A DNA stretch of 12,398 bases, from positions 1-12,398 of the forward strand of contig DATMEP010000024.1 in assembly GCA_035556755.1 (NCBI GenBank). The letters are read 5' to 3'. The notes below the pieces were generated by a model that saw nothing but the letters and a program-made list of their open reading frames with translations, had not been told where the DNA came from and made no database searches. The first letter of the stretch is position 1. Each line of letters starts with the position of its first letter. A program made the translations under genes and the position numbers. Shown one piece after another: positions 6,109 to 12,398 of the stretch. The DNA is from VRUE01 sp035556755 (GTDB lineage Bacteria; Actinomycetota; Thermoleophilia; Solirubrobacterales; 70-9).

Positions 6109-7578
6109 ATGAGCGTCGAGCTGGCAGAGGCGCCGGCCGTCGCCCCGGCTCCCACGGTGCCCGACGATCACGTGATCGTCCTCTTCGGGGCCACGGGCGA
6201 CCTGGCGAGGCGGAAGCTCCTGCCCGGCATGTTCCGCCTCGCCGAGGCGGGCCTGATGCCGGAGCGCTTCGTCGTCATCGGCACCGCGCGGAGCGAGATG
6301 GACGACGACGATTTTGTCGCCCTCGCACGGGAAGCTGTGGACGAGTGGGGCCACGGCCCGGTGTCGCCCGACTCGTGGGGGCGGTTTGCCGCCACGCTCA
6401 GGTTCACGGCTGTCAGCGAGGGCCTCGAGGCATTGGCGGAGGAGGTGGTGCGGGCCAGGAGGGACCTCGGTGGGGACCCGCGGCTGCTGTACTACCTGTC
6501 CCTGCCGCCGAGCGCCCATGCCGAAGTCATCGAGGAGCTGGGAGCCCTGGGGTTGGGCGAGCGGTCGCGGATCATCCTCGAGAAGCCGTTCGGCACCGAC
6601 CTCGCCTCGGCCCGGGCGCTGGACGCGCGCCTGCACTCGGTCTTCGAGGAGGAGCAGATCTTTCGCATCGACCACTACCTCGGCAGGGAGGCGGTCCAGA
6701 ACCTGCTCGCCGTGCGATTCGCCAACGGCATGTTCGAGCCGGTCTGGAACCGCAATCACATCGACCACGTCCAGATCGACGTTCCCGAGACGCTTTCGAT
6801 CGGCATGCGGGCGAGCTTCTACGAGCAGACCGGGGCCTTCCGGGACATGGTCGTCACCCACCTCTTCCAGCTGCTCGGCTTCGTCGCGATGGAGCCGCCG
6901 ACCTCGCTGAGCGCGAAGGCGCTGACGACGGAGCGGCAGAAGGTCTTCGACGCGATGCTGCCCTTGAACCCGGGGGAGGCCGTCCGTGGCCAGTACGCCG
7001 GCTACCGCGACGAGCCGGGTGTCGCGCCGGACTCCGACACCGAGACGTTCGTGGCGCTGAAGGTCTTCGTCGACAACTGGCGCTGGGCCGGCGTTCCCTT
7101 CTACCTGCGGTCGGGAAAGCGCCTCGCTCAGACCCGCCACCTGCTCACCGTCGCCTTCAGCGAGCCGCCGCGGCGGATGTTCCCGGTCGACACGGACCAC
7201 TTCGCCGACTCGTTCGGGTGCGACCACCTGACCTTCGAGCTGGGCGACCCGGGCAGCATCTCGGCGAGCTTCCTCGCCAAGGTGCCGGGACCGACCCTGC
7301 GGCTGGGGCAGGCGCACATGCGCTTCAGCTACAGCGACAGCTTCGGCGGGCCGGAGCAGGCACTCGACGCCTACGAGCGGCTGATCCACGACGTCATGGT
7401 CGGCCACCGCACCTTCTTCACGACCTCGGAAGCGATCGAGCGGCTCTGGGAAGTCTCCGAGCCCGTCCTTCGGGATCCACCCCCGCTGGAGACCTACGAG
7501 CCAGGTTCATGGGGGGCGCCGGCGGCCGAGGCGTTGATCGAGCCACGCCACTGGCATCTGCCCAGCGGCCATGTGTAG
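6109..7578 (+). CDS. zwf: Glucose-6-phosphate 1-dehydrogenase
   Basis: This enzyme oxidises glucose 6-phosphate to 6-phosphogluconolactone with NAD(P)+, the entry step of the oxidative pentose phosphate pathway. The 489 residues match the family length. The Rossmann motif is FGATGDLARRKL (26-37). The substrate-site motif is RIDHYLG (D188) followed by R193 where the family normally has Lys. The catalytic His is H251 in VTHLFQLLGF, and YLRSGK holds K337. The D188-H251 spacing of 63 equals that of D177-H240 in the Leuconostoc enzyme. ATG 6109 is chosen because CAGTCT (6096-6101) sits like a leaderless -10 box; ATG 6103 is equally possible. Longer upstream starts would read through the tRNA fragment. 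A terminator follows. The gene is now 31 bases from the inserted element. Confidence 0.93.
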   Translation: MSVELAEAPAVAPAPTVPDDHVIVLFGATGDLARRKLLPGMFRLAEAGLMPERFVVIGTARSEMDDDDFVALAREAVDEWGHGPVSPDSWGRFAATLRFTAVSEGLEALAEEVVRARRDLGGDPRLLYYLSLPPSAHAEVIEELGALGLGERSRIILEKPFGTDLASARALDARLHSVFEEEQIFRIDHYLGREAVQNLLAVRFANGMFEPVWNRNHIDHVQIDVPETLSIGMRASFYEQTGAFRDMVVTHLFQLLGFVAMEPPTSLSAKALTTERQKVFDAMLPLNPGEAVRGQYAGYRDEPGVAPDSDTETFVALKVFVDNWRWAGVPFYLRSGKRLAQTRHLLTVAFSEPPRRMFPVDTDHFADSFGCDHLTFELGDPGSISASFLAKVPGPTLRLGQAHMRFSYSDSFGGPEQALDAYERLIHDVMVGHRTFFTTSEAIERLWEVSEPVLRDPPPLETYEPGSWGAPAAEALIEPRHWHLPSGHV

Positions 7579-7633
7579 CGACTCTTCGACGGACCGGTGC
7601 GACGCGACTCGGATTCGCCCGCTGGCCCACGGA

Positions 7634-7662
7634 AAAGGGCCCCAATTTGGGGCCCTTTGTTT
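7634..7662 (+). terminator. Rho-independent terminator of zwf
   Basis: An 11-base perfect stem (7634-7644 with 7648-7658) with a three-base ATT loop is followed by TTTGTTT. It starts 56 bases after the zwf stop. The left side is A-rich, so it could also act on the opposite strand. Confidence 0.85.
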
Positions 7663-7868
7663 CCGAAGGACGTACCACCAGTCAGATCAAATCGCTGGCT
7701 CGTCGGTCCTCAAGTCTTGTCGTGCTCTGCGTCGCGGGCTGCGACTCTAGATCTATAAACACGGCGTGTGATGGAAAGTTGCACCGCATGCATCGGCTCT
7801 TGCAAGGAGATGCTTGAGGGGTTGGGGAGCCGGCGCCCTGCGGGCGCCGGCTCCCGGTGGCTCGCTGC
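7663..7868. other. Intergenic stretch with a strong hairpin, no gene seen
   Basis: Together with the terminator this makes about 305 bases between zwf and the tRNA. A 14-base perfect stem (7825-7838 with 7842-7855) has a TGC loop and no T-tract. An AT-rich TATAAA lies at 7754-7759 but no -35 or gene goes with it. Short open frames here run into the tRNA and are not credible. Confidence 0.5.
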
Positions 7869-7874
7869 TAGATT
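7866..7874 (+). promoter_or_regulatory. Candidate extended -10 promoter of tRNA-Val
   Basis: TGCTAGATT reads as TGn plus TAGATT (TANNNT), ending ten bases before the tRNA 5' end. No good -35 is visible because that region is taken by the hairpin arm. An extended -10 could compensate. Confidence 0.4.
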
Positions 7875-7884
7875 CAGGTTCCCC

Positions 7885-7957
7885 GGGCGCTTAGCTCAGT
7901 TGGGAGAGCGCCAGCTCGACAAGCTGGAGGTCACTGGTTCGAGCCCAGTAGCGCCCA
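7885..7957 (+). tRNA. tRNA-Val(GAC) with C33
   Basis: A complete 73-base cloverleaf: acceptor stem GGGCGCT/AGCGCCC (7 pairs), D arm GCTC/GAGC, anticodon stem CCAGC/GCTGG, five-base variable loop, T arm ACTGG/CCAGT and discriminator A. The anticodon is GAC at 7918-7920. CCA is not encoded. Position 33 (7917) is C instead of the nearly universal U, while the rest of the fold is regular. The downstream membrane protein gene starts 38 bases after the tRNA end. Confidence 0.93.
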
Positions 7958-7995
7958 TCCTCGGGGTCATACCCGTCGTCTAGGCTCGCCGACCT

Positions 7996-9816
7996 GTGAT
8001 CGCGACCTACGCAGCCGTGCTCGCCGTGTGCGGGGCCTCGCTGGCGATCGGGCAGGCGGCGATCGGGCTCTGCGGGGTGCGGCGCTGGTCCTGGCTCTCG
8101 CCCGCGGTCGGCCTGGCATTGGTCTGCGCGATCTGCTGGGGGACCGTGTGGCTGCCAGGCGACGGCATCGCCTCGGCGGTCGTCGTAACGGTGGCGACGG
8201 TCGCATCGGTGGCTTTCCTGTGGGGGCGCGTGGAGGCAGTGGGGGAGGCACTTCGGATCGGCGCCCTCGTCGCGCTCGGAGCACTCGTAGCCGCCTCGCT
8301 CCCGTTCGCTGTCGAGGGCCACTTCGGCATCCTCGGCACCGGCTTCAACCCGGACATGTCGCAGCACCTGCTGGCTACCGACCGCCTCGCCGACGGTGCC
8401 GGCTCGCAGCTTCTCCAGCAGGGCTACCCGCTCGGCCCCCACGCGATCGTCGTCGCCCTGAACAAGGGGTTGGGCATCGGCCTGGTCCAGGGTTTCAGCG
8501 GCCTCACGGTCGCCGCCGCGGTACTGGCGCCGCTGACCGCGTTGACCGCCTTCGGCGACCAGCCGCCGCTCCGCCGCACCGCCGGCGCTCTGCTCGTCGG
8601 CCTCCCGTACCTGGTCGCGTCCTACTTCGCACAGGGCGCCTTCAAGGAGACGATTCAGGCCCTGCTGGTCCTCTCCTTCGTGCTCGCGCTGCGGGAGAGC
8701 ACCCGGCCTGAGTGGGTGGATCGTCCGTTGCGCTTCATCCCGGCCGCCCTGATCGCGGTCGGCTCGGTCTACGTCTACAGCTTCCCGGGCCTGCTCTGGC
8801 TGGCCGGAGCACTGCTGATCTGGCTGGCGCTCGAACGCCGGCTGGACATACGCGCTCTGTCGCTCGGCCTTGTGGTCTTCCTCGTCGCGACCCTCCCCGA
8901 GCTGGGCCGGGCGATCGACTTCCAGCGCTTCGAGACCTTCGACCCCAGCGGCCCCGGCCTCGGCAACCTCTTCGGCCAGGTCTCGCCCTTTACGGCGCTG
9001 GGGATCTGGCCGTCCGGCGACTTCCGCCTGGCCCCCGGCGACGGCGCCGTGCCGGCGTTTGCCTACTACTTCGATGCAGCGTTCGCCACGGCGCTGCTGC
9101 TCTACGGCCTCGCCCGCTGCTGGCGCCGCCGCGAGTCGGCAATCGTCGCCGGCCTGCTCACCGCCGCCGGCCTCTACCTCGCCACCCGCGTCGCCGGCAC
9201 TCCCTACACCGCCACCAAGGCGCTCGAGGTGGCGGCCCCGCTTGTCACCCTCACCATCTTGCTGCCGCTGAACTGGAGGGATGACCCATCCGCTTCTCCC
9301 GCGGGTGGCGCGGTGGCGGGGGTCCCCCATGGCGGAGGGCGCCGAAGGCGTCCGAGCACATGGGGGAGGGCCGCCGCGACAGGACCCGCGGTCGCGGCGC
9401 TGGTCCTCTACCTGTTTGCAGCCGGCGCCTGCTCGCTGCTCGCCTTCGCCAACGCCCCGGTCGGACCGATTTCCTACTCGCCGGCGCTGACCGGCCTGCG
9501 GCCGCTGCTCGCCTCGAGCTCGACGTTGGTGCTCGCTTCGGACCGGCTGCTCGAGGAGGAACACGGCGCCCGCTACGTCGTCTGGGAGCTGCGCGGCGGT
9601 CGCGTCTGCATCGAGTCGGAGAGCGTGCGGGGGGGACGGGCGCCGTCGGGCGTGCGCTTCGTCATCACGGAAGGGCCCAGCACCGGGCCGCCGTTCCGTG
9701 ACGTGACCCTGCGTCGTCGCGCGGGCCCCTACCTGCTCTGGGAATGGCGGGGCGCCCTCGCCGGCCCCGGTCCCTGCCCGCTGATCGCCGTGCGCCAGGC
9801 CCGCCAGGGGCCTTAG
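7996..9816 (+). CDS. Polytopic membrane protein, GT-C glycosyltransferase-like
   Basis: The 606-residue protein has many hydrophobic segments (for example about 1-25, 32-52, 58-76, 85-105, 163-186, 195-212, 218-232, 247-280, 286-302, 352-372, 380-397, 408-425, 463-486) and a soluble C-terminal tail of about 120 residues. The loop after the fourth segment contains FNPDMSQHL (D120) and then QQGYPLGPHAIV. An acidic residue in an early extracellular loop and a Tyr-Pro-x-Gly-Pro-His stretch recall GT-C type glycosyltransferases that use polyprenyl-phosphate sugars, but no family is firmly recognised. Residues about 430-462 (Gly/Arg/Pro-rich) are encoded by a palindromic repeat. GTG 7996 has no Shine-Dalgarno sequence; TAGGCT lies nine bases upstream. 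Function is unknown. Confidence 0.7.
   Translation: MIATYAAVLAVCGASLAIGQAAIGLCGVRRWSWLSPAVGLALVCAICWGTVWLPGDGIASAVVVTVATVASVAFLWGRVEAVGEALRIGALVALGALVAASLPFAVEGHFGILGTGFNPDMSQHLLATDRLADGAGSQLLQQGYPLGPHAIVVALNKGLGIGLVQGFSGLTVAAAVLAPLTALTAFGDQPPLRRTAGALLVGLPYLVASYFAQGAFKETIQALLVLSFVLALRESTRPEWVDRPLRFIPAALIAVGSVYVYSFPGLLWLAGALLIWLALERRLDIRALSLGLVVFLVATLPELGRAIDFQRFETFDPSGPGLGNLFGQVSPFTALGIWPSGDFRLAPGDGAVPAFAYYFDAAFATALLLYGLARCWRRRESAIVAGLLTAAGLYLATRVAGTPYTATKALEVAAPLVTLTILLPLNWRDDPSASPAGGAVAGVPHGGGRRRRPSTWGRAAATGPAVAALVLYLFAAGACSLLAFANAPVGPISYSPALTGLRPLLASSSTLVLASDRLLEEEHGARYVVWELRGGRVCIESESVRGGRAPSGVRFVITEGPSTGPPFRDVTLRRRAGPYLLWEWRGALAGPGPCPLIAVRQARQGP
9321..9369. repeat. Nested palindromic repeat inside the membrane protein gene
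   Basis: Outer arms TCCCCCATG (9323-9331) and CATGGGGGA (9359-9367) are exact complements. Between them GGGCGCC (9337-9343) pairs with GGCGTCC (9347-9353) around a GAA loop with one G-T pair. The stretch is translated as a Gly/Arg-rich linker between two predicted membrane segments, and the reading frame stays open. It looks like a dispersed palindromic element or small insertion; only one copy is in the window. Confidence 0.6.
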
Positions 9817-9881
9817 CGAGTCTGCCCCAAATCCCCCGCACACGCCTGGCGGCGGCGGACACTGCGCGGTGCGGCGTCCTC

Positions 9882-9914
9882 GGGAGGCCAAATAGCTTTG
9901 CTATTCGGCCTCCC
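9882..9914. promoter_or_regulatory. Strong hairpin in the thrS leader
   Basis: GGGAGGCC (9882-9889) pairs with GGCCTCCC (9907-9914) and AATAGC (9891-9896) with GCTATT (9900-9905), closing a TTT loop with one A-C mismatch between the two stems. It lies 66 bases after the membrane gene stop and 68 before the thrS ATG. No T-tract follows, so it is either an unusual terminator or a leader structure. No T-box is seen. Confidence 0.6.
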
Positions 9915-9982
9915 TGTGTCCTTGCCCCGCTTGGTCCGACGCTCGCCAGTCGCGCACGCGGATTTTCGGACAGACTCGTAGC

Positions 9983-11938
9983 ATGGGCGACATCGAGGCG
10001 ACGACGAAAATCACCGCGAAGCTGCCTGACGGGGCGTCGCTGGAGCTGCCCGACGGCGCCACCGGCGCCGACGCCGCTGCGGCGATCGGTCCGGGCCTGG
10101 CCAAGGCCGCGCTGGGCATCCGCGTCGACGGAGAGCTGCGCGACCTCGGTGCGCCGCTGCCCGACGGCGCCGAGATCGCGATCCTCACCGACCGCGACCC
10201 CGAGGCGCTCGACCTGATCCGCCACGACGCCGCGCACGTGATGGCCGAGGCGGTGCTGGAGCTGTACCCGGAGACCAAGGTGACGATCGGCCCCCCGGTC
10301 GAGCAGGGCTTCTACTACGACTTCGAGTTCCCGCCGGGGGTCAAGGTCAACGAGGACGACCTGGAGCGGATCGAAGCGGCGATGCGTGAGCACATCGAGG
10401 CCGACGAGCGCTTTGAGCGCCGCGACCTGCCGCCGGAGGAGGCGATCGAGATCTTCCGGGCGCAGGGCCAGGACTACAAGGTCGAGCTGATCGAGGACCT
10501 GGTCCGCGACGAAGGTGTGGAGACCGTCTCCCTCTACCGCAACGGCCCCTTCGAGGACCTCTGCCGCGGCCCGCACGGCCCCTCCACCGGCCGGATCAAG
10601 GCGATCAAGCTCAACTCCGTCGCCGGCGCCTACTGGCGCGGCGACGAGACCCGCCAGATGCTGACCCGGATCTACGGCACCGCCTTCTTCTCCAACAAGG
10701 ACCTCGAGCAGCACCTGGAGCGGCTCGAACAGGCGAAGGCCCGCGACCACCGCCGCCTCGGCCCCCAGCTCGGCCTCTTCATGCTGCGCGAGGAGGCGCC
10801 GGGGATGCCGTTCTGGCTCGCCCACGGGACGACGCTGCTGCGCCTGATCGACGCCGAGGTCCACGCGCAGCTGCGCAAGCGCGAGTACCAGGAGATCAAG
10901 ACCCCGCACGTGATGGACGTCGACCTCTGGCACCGCTCCGGGCACTGGGACAACTACCGCGAGAACATGTACTTCACCGAGTCGCGCGAGCGCGAGTACG
11001 CGATCCGGCCGATGAACTGCCCCGGCGCCTGCCTCGTCTACGCCGCCGACCGCCACTCCTACCGCGAGCTGCCGCTGCGGCTTGCCGAGTTCGGCCAGGT
11101 CTCCCGCGCCGAGCGCGAGGGGGTCCTGCACGGCCTGCTGCGCGTCCGCGCCTTCACCCAGGACGACGCCCACATCTACTGCACGCCGGATCAGGTCGTC
11201 GACGAGGTGACGGGCGTCTGCGAGGCGATCGACGAGCTCTACTCGCGCTTCGGCTTCGAGGACGTGCGGATCGAGCTCTCGACCCGGCCCCAGAAGTCGA
11301 TCGGCACCGACGAGCAGTGGGAGCGGGCCGAAGACGCGCTGCGGCGGGCGCTGGAGAGCCAGGACCGCGAGTACACGCTGAACCCCGGCGACGGCGCCTT
11401 CTACGGGCCGAAGATCGACTTCCACATCACCGACGCGCTCGGCCGCTCCTGGCAGTGCGGCACCTGCCAGGTGGACTTCTTCATGCCGGAGCGCTTCAAC
11501 CTCACCTACACGGACGCCGAGGACGCGCAGCAGCGCCCGGTGATGATCCACCGCGCCCTGCTCGGCTCGATGGAGCGCTTCGCCGGGATCCTGATCGAGC
11601 ACTACGGGGGCCGTTTCCCGGTCTGGCTGGCGCCGGTCCAGGCGGTCGTGCTGCCGATCTCCGACCGTCACCTCGCACACGCCGAGACGGTCGTCGCGGG
11701 CCTGCGCGAGCGGGGCGTCCGGGTCGAGGTCGACCGCCGCTCGGAGTCGATCGGCAAGAAGATCCGCGAGGCCGAGCTGGGTGGCTACCCCTACATGCTG
11801 GTGGTCGGGGACCGCGAGCAGGAGAGCGGCGAGGTGGCCGTGCGTTCCCACAAGGCCGGCGAGCTGGGGACAATGGGCCTCGACGAGTTCGCCCGGCGCG
11901 TCCATTCCGAAGAGGGCGGGGGAGAGGGCGGCTCCTGA
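9983..11938 (+). CDS. thrS: Threonyl-tRNA synthetase
   Basis: This class II synthetase charges tRNA-Thr and clears mischarged Ser-tRNA-Thr. The 651 residues match the full-length family. A TGS domain covers about 8-70. The editing domain has HDAAH (H81, H85) and CRGPH (C194, H198). The catalytic core has the zinc ligands C346 (MNCPGA), H397 (DDAHIYC) and H523 (IHRALLGSMERF, motif 3), with the same spacing (51 and 126) as C334, H385 and H511 of the E. coli enzyme. The anticodon-binding domain begins near VWLAPVQAVVLPISDRH (547-563). MNCPGA replaces the common MNCPGH. ATG 9983 has no Shine-Dalgarno sequence; CAGACT six bases upstream may be a leaderless -10 box. infC follows after 138 bases. 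Confidence 0.97.
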   Translation: MGDIEATTKITAKLPDGASLELPDGATGADAAAAIGPGLAKAALGIRVDGELRDLGAPLPDGAEIAILTDRDPEALDLIRHDAAHVMAEAVLELYPETKVTIGPPVEQGFYYDFEFPPGVKVNEDDLERIEAAMREHIEADERFERRDLPPEEAIEIFRAQGQDYKVELIEDLVRDEGVETVSLYRNGPFEDLCRGPHGPSTGRIKAIKLNSVAGAYWRGDETRQMLTRIYGTAFFSNKDLEQHLERLEQAKARDHRRLGPQLGLFMLREEAPGMPFWLAHGTTLLRLIDAEVHAQLRKREYQEIKTPHVMDVDLWHRSGHWDNYRENMYFTESREREYAIRPMNCPGACLVYAADRHSYRELPLRLAEFGQVSRAEREGVLHGLLRVRAFTQDDAHIYCTPDQVVDEVTGVCEAIDELYSRFGFEDVRIELSTRPQKSIGTDEQWERAEDALRRALESQDREYTLNPGDGAFYGPKIDFHITDALGRSWQCGTCQVDFFMPERFNLTYTDAEDAQQRPVMIHRALLGSMERFAGILIEHYGGRFPVWLAPVQAVVLPISDRHLAHAETVVAGLRERGVRVEVDRRSESIGKKIREAELGGYPYMLVVGDREQESGEVAVRSHKAGELGTMGLDEFARRVHSEEGGGEGGS

Positions 11939-11950
11939 CCGACGGTCAGG
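11934..11950. promoter_or_regulatory. Short palindrome across the thrS stop codon
   Basis: CCTGACC and GGTCAGG form a perfect seven-base inverted repeat around GAC. The left arm includes the thrS TGA, and the right arm covers the -35 position for the TATACT box at 11967. It could be a protein operator or a small RNA hairpin; neither is proven. Confidence 0.35.
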
Positions 11951-11966
11951 GTGGCGGTTCTGCCTC

Positions 11967-11972
11967 TATACT
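11967..11972 (+). promoter_or_regulatory. Candidate -10 box of the infC promoter
   Basis: TATACT is close to the TATAAT consensus and stands out in GC-rich DNA. The position 17 bases upstream, GGTCAG, is a poor -35. If used, infC has a leader of roughly 100 bases and can be transcribed apart from thrS. Confidence 0.45.
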
Positions 11973-12076
11973 CCGGGAACTTGTTCGCAGGCATGCCAAA
12001 TCCAGAGCGCCGCTGAGCGTCCCGTGGCCGCCTCCGCATCCCTCGTCCTCTTGAAGCTCCACCTCTCCTTTAGATA

Positions 12077-12398
12077 GTGCCGGTTCCCCGTAGGTTCGAC
12101 CGGCGCCCGCCGGAGCGCGACACGACTCGGATCAACGACCGGATCCGCGTTCCCAAAGTGCGCCTGATCGGCGCCGACGGCGAGCAGCTCGGCATCGTCG
12201 AGACGGCGGAGGCGCTGAAACGGGCCCAGGAGGCCGACCTCGACCTGGTCGAGGTGGCACCCGGCTCGAAGCCGCCCGTCACCCGCCTGCTCGACTACTC
12301 GAAGTACAAGTACGAGCAGGAGCAGAAGCAGAAGCAGGCTCGCAAGCACCAGCAGCAGGTCAACGTGCGCGAGATCAAGCTGCGGCCGAAGATCGCCA
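12077..12398 (+). CDS. infC: Translation initiation factor IF3 (5' part, cut by window edge)
   Basis: IF3 binds the 30S subunit, keeps it apart from 50S and checks initiator tRNA and start codon. The visible 107 residues cover the N-terminal domain: TRINDRIRVPKVRLIGADG (17-35), EQLGIV, ADLDLVEVAP, the signature RLLDYSKYKY (76-85), the charged Q/K-rich linker helix and the start of the C-terminal domain (VREIKLRPKI). An in-frame TAG at 12071-12073 limits the start to ATA 12074 or GTG 12077; GTG is chosen. The upstream sequence CCTCTCCTTT is pyrimidine-rich, with no Shine-Dalgarno site. rpmI and rplT usually follow this gene but are outside the window. Confidence 0.95.
   Translation, partial: MPVPRRFDRRPPERDTTRINDRIRVPKVRLIGADGEQLGIVETAEALKRAQEADLDLVEVAPGSKPPVTRLLDYSKYKYEQEQKQKQARKHQQQVNVREIKLRPKIA

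Noticed and set aside
6049..7407. 452-codon open frame on the - strand opposite zwf
   Set aside because: It is opposite a fully recognisable zwf in GC-rich DNA and is rich in R, V, D, E, L and H as expected of an antisense shadow. It has no domain and also runs over the tRNA fragment.
6090..7817. 575-codon + frame overlapping zwf
   Set aside because: An out-of-frame shadow of zwf, rich in R, G, P and A.
7768..7983. Small 71-codon + ORF
   Set aside because: It crosses the whole tRNA-Val and the hairpin before it. The tail is a translated tRNA.
7891..9891. 666-codon open frame on the - strand opposite the membrane protein
   Set aside because: Low-complexity G/R/Q/E-rich translation that crosses the tRNA. 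The + strand reading has clear membrane segments.
9665..11905. 746-codon open frame on the - strand opposite thrS
   Set aside because: It is the mirror of thrS codon bias, with low complexity and no recognisable domain. thrS is certain.
1..12398. CRISPR array
   Set aside because: No set of regularly spaced repeats was seen. The only short direct repeat is the two-copy one at 5966-5987.

Overview
The window is high-GC DNA, about 70% in the housekeeping part. Its two tRNA 3' ends carry no encoded CCA, several genes lack a clear Shine-Dalgarno sequence, and thrS is followed by infC. This fits an actinobacterium, possibly a deep-branching class such as Thermoleophilia. The phylum-level guess is moderate and the class-level guess is weak.

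The left half (1-6077) is the right-hand part of an integrated mobile element. It carries the last codons of an unidentified gene, a replication-relaxation family protein, an excisionase-like helix-turn-helix protein and a tyrosine recombinase, closely spaced on the + strand. Next come four cargo genes of visibly lower GC. A tight three-gene + strand cluster encodes a HExxH zincin, a SEC-C zinc-motif protein and a protein with the N-terminal features of proteasome/HslV-type Ntn hydrolases. A convergent gene on the - strand encodes a protein with an Rx4H motif typical of HEPN RNases. The element ends at a 3' fragment of a tRNA-Cys gene (6033-6077) that has no 5' half. This is the usual scar of integration into a tRNA gene, so the intact tRNA-Cys should lie at the other end, left of the window.

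The right half (6078-12398) is chromosomal: zwf (glucose-6-phosphate dehydrogenase) with a clear terminator, a tRNA-Val(GAC) with an unusual C33, a large polytopic membrane protein, thrS (threonyl-tRNA synthetase) and the start of infC (initiation factor IF3). The membrane protein gene contains a palindromic repeat-like insertion. A strong hairpin lies in the thrS leader, and a TATACT box overlaps the thrS-infC junction.

The most interesting part is the cargo 2519-5915. Two predicted hydrolases, a zinc-motif protein and a HEPN-like protein sit between the integrase and the att site, where defence or toxin genes often sit. I recognise no named system with this gene set. A role in defence or element maintenance is inference from context.
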